A stretch of DNA of 64,000 bases from NCBI RefSeq assembly GCF_036226465.1, contig NZ_CP108476.1:930001-994000 (forward strand), read 5' to 3'. This document shows positions 8,780-16,894 of this stretch, in pieces. This stretch comes from Kitasatospora sp. NBC_01250 (GTDB taxonomy: Bacteria; Actinomycetota; Actinomycetes; Streptomycetales; Streptomycetaceae). The notes below the pieces were generated by a model. It made no database searches. It was given only the letters and a program-made list of their open reading frames with translations, and was not told the origin of the DNA. The position numbers and the translations under genes are program-made. The stretch's first letter is position 1. Every line of letters begins with the position of its first letter.

Positions 8780-9759
8780 CCGCCGTGCACCGATCCCCCG
8801 TCACCCACCGCGCCGTGCCGGTGGTCCGCACCCGCGCCGAGGTCGGCGAGTCACCGCTGTGGGACTCCCGGGCCGGCGTGCTCTGGTGGACCGACATCCC
8901 GCGCGGACGGCTGCACCGCTTCGCTCCGGCGACCGGCGCCGACCCTGGTGCCGGCATCGACTCCGACATCGACTCCGGCGCCGACTCCGGTACCGACACC
9001 GTGCCCCGCCCCGACCTGCCGGGCCCGCTCAGCGCGGTCGCGCTGCACGCCGGCGGCGGGCTGCTGGCCGCCCTCGGCGACCAGGTCCTGCACCTGACCG
9101 ACGACGGGCGGACCGCCCCGGTGGCCCGGGTGCCGCTGCCCTCACCCGAGCACCGGCTCAACGACGGCCGGGTCGACCCGCTCGGCCGGTTCTGGGTGGG
9201 CACCATGTCCACCACCGGCGAGCGGGGCACCAGCGCGCTCCACCGGGTCGACCCCGACGGGCGCAGCACGCTCCAGCTCGCCGGAGTGAGCATCTCCAAC
9301 GGCCTGGACCACTCGCCGGACGGCCGGCTGGCCTACTACGCCGACACGCCGACCGGCGAGGTCGCCGTGCTCGACTGCGCCGACCCGCACCGCCCGCCGC
9401 GCCGGGTGGGCACGCTGGCCCGCTTCACGCACGGTGTGCCGGACGGACTCGCGGTCGACGCCGAGGGCTGCGTCTGGGTCGCGCTCTTCAACGGCTGGGC
9501 CGTGCACCGCTACCGGCCCGACGGCACGCTCGACGCCGTGGTGCCGCTGCCGGTGGCCAAGGTGACCAGCTGCGCCTTCGGCGGTCCGGGGCTCGACACG
9601 CTCTACATCACCACCGCCAGCCGGCTGCTGGACGCGACCGAGCTCGCCGGGCAGCCGCTGGCCGGGTCGCTCTTCGCCTGCCGGCCCGGCGTGACCGGCC
9701 TGCCGGCGCACGCCTTCGCGGGCCGAGGCCTGCCGGGGATGGAGTGTTGCGCCGTGTGA
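8776..9759 (+). CDS. SMP-30/gluconolactonase/LRE-family sugar lactonase
   Basis: A 327-residue six-bladed propeller of the SMP-30 family: GESPLWDSRAGVLWWTDI at the N-terminus, the metal-binding RLNDGRVDPLGRFWVGTM segment, SNGLDHSPDGRLAYYADT, and VPDGLAVDAEGCVWVALF. The family opens sugar lactones with a divalent metal. The GTG at 8776 overlaps the SDR stop (GTGA), which decides the start although the frame is open further upstream. Residues about 55-76 are a low-complexity Asp/Ser/Gly insert (built on IDSD, IDSG, ADSG, TDT), unusual for the family and probably a surface loop. It gives the hydrolase step between the SDR and the dehydratase. Confidence 0.92.
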   Translation: MTAVHRSPVTHRAVPVVRTRAEVGESPLWDSRAGVLWWTDIPRGRLHRFAPATGADPGAGIDSDIDSGADSGTDTVPRPDLPGPLSAVALHAGGGLLAALGDQVLHLTDDGRTAPVARVPLPSPEHRLNDGRVDPLGRFWVGTMSTTGERGTSALHRVDPDGRSTLQLAGVSISNGLDHSPDGRLAYYADTPTGEVAVLDCADPHRPPRRVGTLARFTHGVPDGLAVDAEGCVWVALFNGWAVHRYRPDGTLDAVVPLPVAKVTSCAFGGPGLDTLYITTASRLLDATELAGQPLAGSLFACRPGVTGLPAHAFAGRGLPGMECCAV

Positions 9760-9820
9760 ACGGCGTGTCGCCGCGGATGGCGATCCGGCGGGCGGCCTTG
9801 TCGTCCTGACGGCGGCTTAC

Positions 9821-9841
9821 TAAATTTCCGAAAGAAATTAA
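9821..9841. promoter_or_regulatory. Second copy of the 21-bp operator, upstream of the MFS gene
   Basis: TAAATTTC, 5-base spacer, GAAATTAA. The right half-site and the spacing match the site at 6858-6878 exactly. It lies 29 bp before the start at 9871, overlapping the likely promoter, so one repressor should control the catabolic operon and the transporter together. Confidence 0.7.
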
Positions 9842-9870
9842 GCCCCCCAGGCGCCAGGAGCACCCATCCC

Positions 9871-11283
9871 ATGAGCACCCCCGTGACCACCTCGCGCGTC
9901 TCCGCGCGCACCGTGCGCAGACTCGCCCCGCCCCTGGTGGCCTTCGGCGAGTTCGTCGACGGCTACGACCTGCTGGTGATGAGCTGCGCCCTGGTCTTCC
10001 TCACCCCCGCCTTCGCGCTCACCGCCGCGGACAAGGGCGTGCTCGGCGCGGCCAGCTTCGTCGGCGCGGCCGTCGGCGCCCTGGTCTTCGGCGACCTGAC
10101 GGACCGTTTCGGGCGCCGGGCGATCTTCGTGCTCAACCTGGTGCTCTTCGTGGTCTCCGCGCTGGCCTCCGCCTTCGTCACCAACGTCCCCGAACTGGTC
10201 GTCGCCCGCGTGCTGGTGGGCATCGGCGTCGGCATGGACCTCCCCACCAGCTCCGCGTTCCTGGCCGAGGTCGCCCCGCGCAGCCGCCGCGGCCGGATCT
10301 CCGGGACCCTGCCCAACGCGATGTGGCTGCTGGGCGCGATCACCTCGGCCGGGGTCGCGATCGGCCTCCAGGGCCACCCCGACGGCTGGCGCTGGCTCTT
10401 CGGCCTGGCGGCCGTGCCGGCCCTGCTGGTGCTGGCCGCCCGGCAGTTGCTGCCCGAGTCGCCGCGCTGGCTGCAGGCGCAGGGGCGTGAGGCCGAGGCG
10501 CAGGCCCTCTACGCGGATCTCGGCCTCACGCCCCCGGCCCGCACCGCCCCCGCCGAGCCGGCCGGCACGAGGGACAAGGCCGGGACCCCGCGCGGCTACC
10601 GCGCCCTGTTCGGCCGCCGCTACCGCACCCGCACCCTCGCCTTCGCGCTCTTCTTCGCCGCCAACGGCCTGGGCGGCGGCGTCAGCACCATCGCGGGCCC
10701 GCTCTTCCTGGCGGCGGCCGGCCTGAACAAGAGCCAGACCATGCAGTTCACCCTCTACGGCTTCCTGGTGGGCCTGACCGCCGTCCTGCTCGGCGCCCTG
10801 CTGATCGACCGGATCAACCGCCGCTGGTTCGGCGCGGCCACCGCGCTCGGCGCCCTCGCCTCCACCCAACTCCTCGCCTGGGGCGGCAAGGAGAACCACA
10901 CCCTGGTCTTCACCTGCTGGCTCGCCTTCACCTTCTTCACCTGGATCGGCCCCGGCACGCTGGCCTGGGTCTGGTCCGCGGAGCTCTTCCCGACGGCGCT
11001 GCGCGGCGTCGGGGTCGGCTTCAGCCAGGCCGCGGGGCGCCTCGCCATCGCCGTCACCGCCGGCTTCGGCCCCACCGTGATCAGCGCCTGGAGCCTGCAC
11101 GCGGTGGCCCTGTTCTCCGCCGCCTACCTGGTCTGCGCGCTGGTGCTGCTCGCCTTCCCGTTCTTCGCCACCACCGGTGCCGAGCTGGAGGAGACGGCCG
11201 CCGAGACACCGGCCGCCTCGCCGGCCGCGTCCACCCCCAGCACCACGGGTGCCGCCGAGCCGCTGACCGCGCTGCGCTCCTGA
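9871..11283 (+). CDS. MFS sugar/sugar-acid transporter
   Basis: A 470-residue transporter of the sugar-porter branch of the MFS, with about 12 helices. Signatures: FVDGYDLLVMSCAL in helix 1, DRFGRRAIF in loop 2-3, LPESPRWL before the central loop, and the helix 10-11 region ending WSAELFPTALRGVGVG. AGGAG lies ten bases before the ATG. The C-terminal about 30 residues are an Ala/Pro/Thr-rich tail. By the shared operator it should import the sugar or sugar acid broken down by the 6906-9759 operon, but the substrate is not visible from sequence. Confidence 0.9.
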   Translation: MSTPVTTSRVSARTVRRLAPPLVAFGEFVDGYDLLVMSCALVFLTPAFALTAADKGVLGAASFVGAAVGALVFGDLTDRFGRRAIFVLNLVLFVVSALASAFVTNVPELVVARVLVGIGVGMDLPTSSAFLAEVAPRSRRGRISGTLPNAMWLLGAITSAGVAIGLQGHPDGWRWLFGLAAVPALLVLAARQLLPESPRWLQAQGREAEAQALYADLGLTPPARTAPAEPAGTRDKAGTPRGYRALFGRRYRTRTLAFALFFAANGLGGGVSTIAGPLFLAAAGLNKSQTMQFTLYGFLVGLTAVLLGALLIDRINRRWFGAATALGALASTQLLAWGGKENHTLVFTCWLAFTFFTWIGPGTLAWVWSAELFPTALRGVGVGFSQAAGRLAIAVTAGFGPTVISAWSLHAVALFSAAYLVCALVLLAFPFFATTGAELEETAAETPAASPAASTPSTTGAAEPLTALRS

Positions 11284-11355
11284 CCGGCCGTCATCCCGGC
11301 CCCCGCTCCCCGCTCCCCGCTCCCCACCGCTCCGGTCCGTGAAGGAGGACCCCTG

Positions 11356-13485
11356 GTGTCACCCCGCACCCGCCCGGCACGGCTGCGCCCGCTCGCCCTG
11401 ATCCTCGGCGTGCTCGCCCTCGCGCTGCCCGCCGCCCCCGCCGCCCAGGCCGCATCGGGCCCCAGCACGTACTACGTCGACTGCTCGGCCAGCACCGACG
11501 GCAGCGGCGCCCAGGCCGCCCCGTTCAACAGCCTGGCCGACGTCAACGCGCTGACCCTGCAGCCCGGCGACACCGTCCTGCTGAACCGCGGCACCACCTG
11601 CCTGGGCACCCTGGCCCCGCAGGGCTCCGGCACCGCCGCGGCCCCCGTCACCGTCGACGCCTACGGCACCGGGGCGCTGCCCGCGATCAACGCCAACGGC
11701 GCCGCCCAGGCCGTGCTGCTCTCCGGCGAGTCCTACCTGCAGGTCCGCGACCTGTCGCTGTCCGCCCCCGGCGACAACACCACGGCCCGGCGCGGCGTCT
11801 ACGTCTACGCCGCCGACGCCGGCACGCTGCCCGGGATCGTGCTGCAGGGGCTGGACGTCCACGACGTGCGCGGCGCCCTGCCGTCGAGCACCAGGAGCGG
11901 GGCGGGCACCGGCAAGTACGCCGGCGCCTCCGGCGGCATCGTCGTCGAGGCCCAGGGCAGCACCACCCCGACCGCCTTCGCCGGGCTGCAGATCCTGGAC
12001 AACCGGATCCACTCGGTGGACCGCCAGGGCATCTACACCTGGTCGAACTGGTGCCGCTCCAGCCGGCTGGCCGCCTTCTGGAACAGCCTGTGCAGCGCGC
12101 CGTGGGACCCGATGACCGGCCTGGTGGTGCGCGGCAACCTGCTCTGGGACATCGGCGGCGACGGCATCGCCCCGATGACCGGCCAGCAGACCCTGGTCGA
12201 GCACAACACCCTGCAGGGCTTCAACGTGCGCTCCGGCTCACCGAACGCCGGGATGTGGACGGCGAACACGGTCAACGCCGTCTTCCAGTACAACGACACC
12301 TCGGGCGGGCAGACCACCGCCGACGGGATGGCCTACGACGTGGACCACTCCACCGACGGCGTGGTCTTCCAGTACAACCTGTCGCACGACAACCAGGGCG
12401 GCTTCTTCCTGCTCTGCCCGTACAACACCCCCACCAGCGACTTCACCATCCGCTACAACATCTCCATCGACGACAGGGCCCGCGGTTTCCAGGTCTGCGA
12501 CGGCGCCCTGACCAACGGCCGGATCTACGGCAACACGCTCTACCTGGCCGACGGCATCAGCCAGCAGATCGTCACCGAGAGCACCAGCGCGACTCTGGAC
12601 GTGCACTTCACCGACAACGCGGTGGTCCGCCACGGCTCCACCGGCACCGTCGGATGGACCCTCGACGCCCCCGCCTGGATCAACGACCACAACCTCTTCT
12701 ACGACGTCCCCGTCCCCGCCGGAGCCACCAACTCCACCACCGCGGCCCCGCTGTTCACCGGCCGCGAGCTGGTCGACGCCTACGGCTACCAGTACGGCGC
12801 GGGCTCGGCGGCGCCGGGCGCGGGCGTGAGCGTGGCTGGCAACGGCGGCCAGGACTACTTCGGCACCGCGCTGCCCGCCACCGGCCCCGTGCCCGTCGGC
12901 GCCTACACCGGCGCCCCGGCCTGTGCCCCGCCGCTCGCCGACACCTTCAACACCGACCCGGCGGGCAGCGCCCCCACCGGCTGGACGGTCACCGGTCCGG
13001 GCTCCGGCGCACTCGCCGGCGCCGATCCGGCCGGCGGCTACGGCGCCGCCCTGCTGCTGACCGCGGGCAGCAGCGCCACCAGCGTGGTGCGCTCGTTCAC
13101 CGCGCCCGGCGGCGACGTGCGGATCGACACCCGGCTGCGCGCCGCCCAGACCACGGCGGCGGTCGGCTTCCACGTGCTGGACGCCGCCGGCAACCCGCTC
13201 GCCCAGTTCAGCCTGGCCGCCGACGGCAACGCCGCCTACACCGACGCGGGCAGCTGGACCGACGCCGCCTTCGCCTACCCCGCCGGGGTCTGGCTGCCGG
13301 TCTCGCTGGTGCTGCACCCCGCCGCGGGAACCTACGACATCACCGTCGCGGGCCGCTCCCTCGGCACCGCCCGCCTCACCCCGGGCGCCGGACCCGCCGC
13401 CCAGCTGCGCTACAACGTCCCGGCCGGCTCGGCCGCGGCCGGCTTCGCCGCCGACGACGCGTTCGTCCAGCCGCTCGCCTGCTGA
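11356..13485 (+). CDS. Secreted right-handed beta-helix protein with C-terminal beta-sandwich (putative polysaccharide-active)
   Basis: A 709-residue exported protein starting at GTG with GGAGG seven bases upstream. The signal peptide has a basic start, the hydrophobic run LALILGVLALALP, and likely cleavage near AAQAASG. Residues about 40-540 form a pectate-lyase-like beta-helix: it opens with the YYVDCSAS / PGDTVLLNRGTTC pattern typical of this fold and continues with many short repeats of the NxIxxNxxxG type (ILDNRIHS, VRGNLLWD, EHNTLQGF). Residues about 540-709 are a LamG/CBM-like sandwich (begins LADTFNTDPAG). Such proteins are lyases or glycosidases on plant or algal glycans. No specific catalytic residues can be assigned. 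Confidence 0.82.
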   Translation: MSPRTRPARLRPLALILGVLALALPAAPAAQAASGPSTYYVDCSASTDGSGAQAAPFNSLADVNALTLQPGDTVLLNRGTTCLGTLAPQGSGTAAAPVTVDAYGTGALPAINANGAAQAVLLSGESYLQVRDLSLSAPGDNTTARRGVYVYAADAGTLPGIVLQGLDVHDVRGALPSSTRSGAGTGKYAGASGGIVVEAQGSTTPTAFAGLQILDNRIHSVDRQGIYTWSNWCRSSRLAAFWNSLCSAPWDPMTGLVVRGNLLWDIGGDGIAPMTGQQTLVEHNTLQGFNVRSGSPNAGMWTANTVNAVFQYNDTSGGQTTADGMAYDVDHSTDGVVFQYNLSHDNQGGFFLLCPYNTPTSDFTIRYNISIDDRARGFQVCDGALTNGRIYGNTLYLADGISQQIVTESTSATLDVHFTDNAVVRHGSTGTVGWTLDAPAWINDHNLFYDVPVPAGATNSTTAAPLFTGRELVDAYGYQYGAGSAAPGAGVSVAGNGGQDYFGTALPATGPVPVGAYTGAPACAPPLADTFNTDPAGSAPTGWTVTGPGSGALAGADPAGGYGAALLLTAGSSATSVVRSFTAPGGDVRIDTRLRAAQTTAAVGFHVLDAAGNPLAQFSLAADGNAAYTDAGSWTDAAFAYPAGVWLPVSLVLHPAAGTYDITVAGRSLGTARLTPGAGPAAQLRYNVPAGSAAAGFAADDAFVQPLAC

Positions 13486-13524
13486 CCGGCGGCCGGTGCA
13501 CCCGGCCTCCGGCCGTACACGTCC

Positions 13525-13562
13525 GTGCCCCACCCTTGCCGTGCGGCAAAGGGTGGGGCACG
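13525..13562. terminator. Bidirectional hairpin between convergent genes
   Basis: Near-perfect inverted repeat (GTGCCCCACCCTT ... AAAGGGTGGGGCAC plus an inner GCCG/CGGC) with a one-base bulge and a very short loop, between the beta-helix gene and the convergent Nudix-like gene. Confidence 0.8.
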
Positions 13563-13634
13563 AAGGGGCCGGGGCCCGGCCGGCCCGGGTGCTCAGCCGC
13601 TCAGGTCGGGCACCCGCCCAGGTCAGGAAGGTGC

Positions 13635-14171
13635 TCAGGTCGGGCAGCCGACGTGCGCGAGGGCGCGCTTGAGCAGGGCGCCCTGCCCGTTCGGCATCTC
13701 CTGCAGCACCAGCGACGAGGCGGCCTCCTGGGGGCTGAACCAGACCAGGTCGAGCGCGTCCTGCCGCGGCCGGCAGTCACCGGCCACCGGGATCACGTAG
13801 GCGAGCGAGACCGCGTGCTGGCGCGGGTCGTGGAACTCGGTGATGCCCAGCGTCGGGAAGTACTCCGCGACGGTGAACGGCTGCAGCGAGGCCGGGATCC
13901 GGGGCAGCGCGACCGGGCCGAGGTCCTTCTCCAGGTGGCGCAGCAGCGCGTCGCGGATCCGCTCGTGGTGCAGCACGCGCCCGGAGACCAGGGTGCGGCT
14001 GACCGTCCCGTCCGGCCCGATCCGCAGCAGCAGCCCGATCTGGGTGACCTCACCGGTGTCGTCGACGCGCACCGGCACGGCCTCGACGTAGAGGATCGGT
14101 ATCCGGGCCCGCGTCGTCTCAAGTTCCTCGGGAGCGAGCCAGCCTGGCGTGGTTTCCGTCGTTTCAGACAT
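13635..14171 (-). CDS. Nudix-hydrolase-family-like protein (DUF4916 type) with degenerate Nudix box
   Basis: A 178-residue conserved actinobacterial protein. It opens with PGWLAPEELE and contains PILYVEAVPVRVDDTG, as in DUF4916 proteins. The segment GRVLHHERIRDALLRHLEKD aligns with a Nudix box but Glu15 is His, and the EE pair reads K-D, so metal-dependent hydrolysis is doubtful. Function unknown. The ATG at 14171 is the first Met before recognisable family sequence. It is divergent from the MazG-like gene, sharing a 200-bp upstream region. Confidence 0.8.
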   Translation of the reverse strand: MSETTETTPGWLAPEELETTRARIPILYVEAVPVRVDDTGEVTQIGLLLRIGPDGTVSRTLVSGRVLHHERIRDALLRHLEKDLGPVALPRIPASLQPFTVAEYFPTLGITEFHDPRQHAVSLAYVIPVAGDCRPRQDALDLVWFSPQEAASSLVLQEMPNGQGALLKRALAHVGCPT

Positions 14172-14374
14172 TCGCTGATCGTACGTTCCCCACCTGCCCC
14201 GTTGTCGACGCCCCGCCCGGCGGACCACCCCAGCACGACGCTCCCCCGCCCGGACCGGGCCCTGCGCAGGTCCGGCCGGAATCGAAATCACCGCCTTCGC
14301 CCCGGGCACGCCGGAACTCGCCCAGAACCTCCCGGCTTGAACGAACCGTTCGAACACCGGCAGGATCACCGGAC

Positions 14375-14695
14375 ATGGACGACACCTGGGAGATCATCAA
14401 CTCCCTTGCCGCACGCCTCGATTCCCACTCGCCCCTGCCCGCCGGGGAGGAGCGGTGGGTGCTGCAGGCGCTCAAGCTGCAGGAGGAGTGCGGCGAGGTC
14501 GCCGAGGCCGTGATCGGCGCGCTCGCGGCCAACCCCCGCAAGGGGCAGAGCCACTCCTGGGACGACGTACGGAAGGAGGCCTGTGACGTGGCGGTGAGCG
14601 CGCTGGTGCTACTGAGCCGGATGGGCGGCGACCCGCGGTGGTTCTTCGAGGAGCATGTGCAGGGGCTCCGCCGCCGGGACCTGGAGGCGGGGTGA
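14375..14695 (+). CDS. MazG-like nucleotide pyrophosphohydrolase
   Basis: A 106-residue all-alpha NTP-PPase of the MazG-like family. The metal-binding motifs are visible: EECGEVAEA (ExxE) near residue 37 and KEACDVAVSA (ExxD) near residue 67. Proteins of this class hydrolyse (d)NTPs to monophosphate and pyrophosphate, often as house-cleaning of damaged nucleotides. Its stop lies 22 bp from the convergent unknown gene. Substrate unknown. Confidence 0.88.
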   Translation: MDDTWEIINSLAARLDSHSPLPAGEERWVLQALKLQEECGEVAEAVIGALAANPRKGQSHSWDDVRKEACDVAVSALVLLSRMGGDPRWFFEEHVQGLRRRDLEAG

Positions 14696-14717
14696 GCCGC
14701 CCCGGCCGGGCGGGCCG

Positions 14718-15425
14718 TCAGCAGCCGTCGGTGCCCGCGATCAGCGCGCCCGGGTGGTCGGGCACCCAACCGGCGGGCTCGCCCGTGCTCCGCAGCAACT
14801 GCTCGCCCCAGCGGTCCAGGTAGCCCGGCACCGCGTCCGGAGCCTCGTCCAGCAGGCAGGTCAGGGTGGCCGTGGTGAGGTCGGCGATGGCGAGGAGCAG
14901 CGCGCAGGTGTCGTCGAGCAGGTGGTCGTCGCGGACGAAGCCGTCGTAGCGGCTGGTGAAGCGGTCGCTCGGGCGGCGCTGGGTACGGCCCGACGGGCCG
15001 GGGGTGACCACCCGGGCCGCGTCCGCCGCTGCCTCGACGGCCAGCCACACCAGGGCGAGGGCGGCCGGCTCGGGCGGGCGGGCGTCCCCGTCGGCGCGGG
15101 CCGTCTGCCGGGCCGCGGCCGAGGCCTCGCCCAGCCTCGCCTTGGCGGCGGCGGTGTTCCCCTGATGGAGGGCGACGACCAGGCCGGCCGACCGGCGGGC
15201 CATGGCGTCGAGCACCGCGAGCAGGCACTCGCGCGGCCCGGCCCCGCCGACGCTGGGGCCGGCCAGCCAGCTCTCCAGCAGATCGAGCACCCGGGCCGCC
15301 CGTGCGGGTCGCACCGGGCCGGTGGTGCCGGGCAGCGGTTCGCCGGCGGCGATCCGCAGCACACCGACGGCGACCAGCCTGATCTCGGGACCATCCGGCC
15401 AGACCGGCGAGCATCGTCCGGGCAT
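14718..15425 (-). CDS. Conserved hypothetical protein (helical, unknown function)
   Basis: A 235-residue Ala-rich, apparently all-helical protein with no motif I recognise. The best-preserved-looking stretch is SRYDGFVRDDHLLDDTCA in the C-terminal third, followed by LLLAIADLT. The start is ATG 15425, preceded by GGAGGGGG; a GTG eight codons upstream is possible but would place that purine run inside the gene. It runs in the same direction as galT (about 175 bp apart). A coding gene is likely from G/C-ending codons and the ribosome-binding site. Confidence 0.6.
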   Translation of the reverse strand: MPGRCSPVWPDGPEIRLVAVGVLRIAAGEPLPGTTGPVRPARAARVLDLLESWLAGPSVGGAGPRECLLAVLDAMARRSAGLVVALHQGNTAAAKARLGEASAAARQTARADGDARPPEPAALALVWLAVEAAADAARVVTPGPSGRTQRRPSDRFTSRYDGFVRDDHLLDDTCALLLAIADLTTATLTCLLDEAPDAVPGYLDRWGEQLLRSTGEPAGWVPDHPGALIAGTDGC

Positions 15426-15600
15426 GACGACCCCCTCCCTCTTCTCCACCAGCCCCCTGCCACCGCGCGCCCGCGGGACGCGGCGGACACCGGCCGTTCG
15501 TCACGTATACGAAGCCTCTGCACAGTACACGCGGGGTGCCGCTCCCGTCACCACCCGCGATCGGAATCGGCCCGCTCGGGCAACCCGCCGCCGGACTGCG

Positions 15601-16719
15601 TCAGGTGGCCACCTCGCGCAGCCGCTCGGCCGCCGCCTCGGGCGTGACGTCGTTGACGAACGCGTCCATCCCCGACTCCACCCCGGCCAGGTGTTTGAGC
15701 TTGTCGGCCGTTCTGCGGGTGGTGAACAGTTCCAGGTGCAGCGCGAGTTCACTCCCCCCGGTGACGGGGGCCTGGTGCCAGCCGGCGATGTAGGGCGTCG
15801 GGTCCGCCGGGGCGGGCCGCCCGGGCCCGGTGAACAGCCGGTCGAAGCGGCGCAGCAACTCCAGGTAGAGCGCGGGGAACTCGGCGCGCTCCGGCTCGGT
15901 CAGCGCGGTCAGGTCGGGCACCCGGCGGTGCGGGTAGAGGTGGACCTCGTAGGGCCAGCGCGCGGCGAAGGGGACGAAGGCCGTCCAGTGCTCCCCGGCC
16001 AGCACCACCCGGACCTTGTCGGCGCACTCGGCGTCCAGCAGGTCCTCGAAGAGGTTGCGGCCGGTGGCGGCGCGGTGCCGGTCGGCCTGCTCGATCATCC
16101 GGGCGGTGCGCGGCGCGGTGAAGGGGAAGGCGTAGATCTGGCCGTGCGGGTGGGCGAGGGTGACGCCGATCTCGGCGCCGCGGTTCTCGAAGCAGTACAC
16201 CTGTTCGACGCCGGGCAGCGCCATCAGCGCGCCGGTGCGGTCGGTCCAGGCGTCCAGCACGAGGCGGGCCCGGTCGGGGGTGAGGTCGGCGAAGCAGGAG
16301 CCGTGCGCGGCGGTGAAGCAGACCACCTCGCAGCGGCCCACGCCCGGGTGCTCCGTGCGCAGCCCGTCGGCGGGGCCGGCGAGGAGCCCGTCGTGCGGCC
16401 CCGCGGCGGTCATGGCCAGCGAGGGGAAACGGTTCTCGAAGACCGCCACCTGGTAGTCGTCGGCCGGGATCTCGCTGCGCCGCCCGTCGCCCGAGGGGCA
16501 CAGCGGGCACTCGTCGGCGGGCGGGTGGTAGGTCCGCGACTGGCGGTGGGCCGCGATGGTCACCCAGGCCCCGGTGGCCGGGTCGCGGCGGACGGTGGAC
16601 AGGTTCGCGACGGGGGCGAGCGGGCGCGGGTCGGTGATGTTCCGCGCGGCGGACGACCCGTCCCGGTCGAAGTAGATCAGCTCGCGGCCGTCCGCCAGGG
16701 CGGCGATCGTCTTGGTCAC
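15601..16719 (-). CDS. galT: Galactose-1-phosphate uridylyltransferase
   Basis: A 372-residue GalT. The HIT-superfamily active site is visible as LAHPHGQIYAFPF (the second His of HPHG carries the uridylyl group). The zinc-binding DECPLCPSGDG is near residue 70, and PYEVHLYPHRRV and GWHQAPV in the C-terminal half match the family. It transfers UMP between UDP-glucose and galactose-1-phosphate in the Leloir pathway. The GTG start at 16719 has AGAGGA five bases upstream. It follows the GH95 gene on the same strand, 175 bp away, so it may be co-transcribed. No galK or galE is next to it in the window. Confidence 0.95.
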   Translation of the reverse strand: MTKTIAALADGRELIYFDRDGSSAARNITDPRPLAPVANLSTVRRDPATGAWVTIAAHRQSRTYHPPADECPLCPSGDGRRSEIPADDYQVAVFENRFPSLAMTAAGPHDGLLAGPADGLRTEHPGVGRCEVVCFTAAHGSCFADLTPDRARLVLDAWTDRTGALMALPGVEQVYCFENRGAEIGVTLAHPHGQIYAFPFTAPRTARMIEQADRHRAATGRNLFEDLLDAECADKVRVVLAGEHWTAFVPFAARWPYEVHLYPHRRVPDLTALTEPERAEFPALYLELLRRFDRLFTGPGRPAPADPTPYIAGWHQAPVTGGSELALHLELFTTRRTADKLKHLAGVESGMDAFVNDVTPEAAAERLREVAT

Positions 16720-16781
16720 GGCGTTCCTCTCGGCCTTGCGTCGGGGGGCGGACAGAATCGGTTGCGGTGACCACGGCGGGT

Positions 16782-16865
16782 GCGAGCCCGCGGGTGCGGG
16801 CCAGCGAGCGCGAGCCCGCGGGTGCGAGCCGGCGAGTGCGAGCCCGCGGGTGCCGGCCCGCGGGT
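16782..16865. repeat. 28-bp tandem repeat between the GH95 gene and galT
   Basis: Three units starting at 16782, 16810 and 16838, each opening with GCGAGCCCGCGGGTGC. The third decays in its second half. Entirely intergenic and very G+C-rich; each unit contains the self-complementary core CCCGCGGG. Confidence 0.85.
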
Positions 16866-16894
16866 GCCGGCCGCCGGATCCCTCGGCGGCCGGT

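Noticed and set aside
13635..14171. Active Nudix hydrolase
   Set aside because: Key Glu residues of the Nudix box are replaced (His and Lys-Asp), so only a Nudix-like fold is claimed.
16782..16865. Possible CRISPR-like array
   Set aside because: Units are contiguous, with no unique spacers and no cas genes. The same holds for all other tandem repeats in the window.
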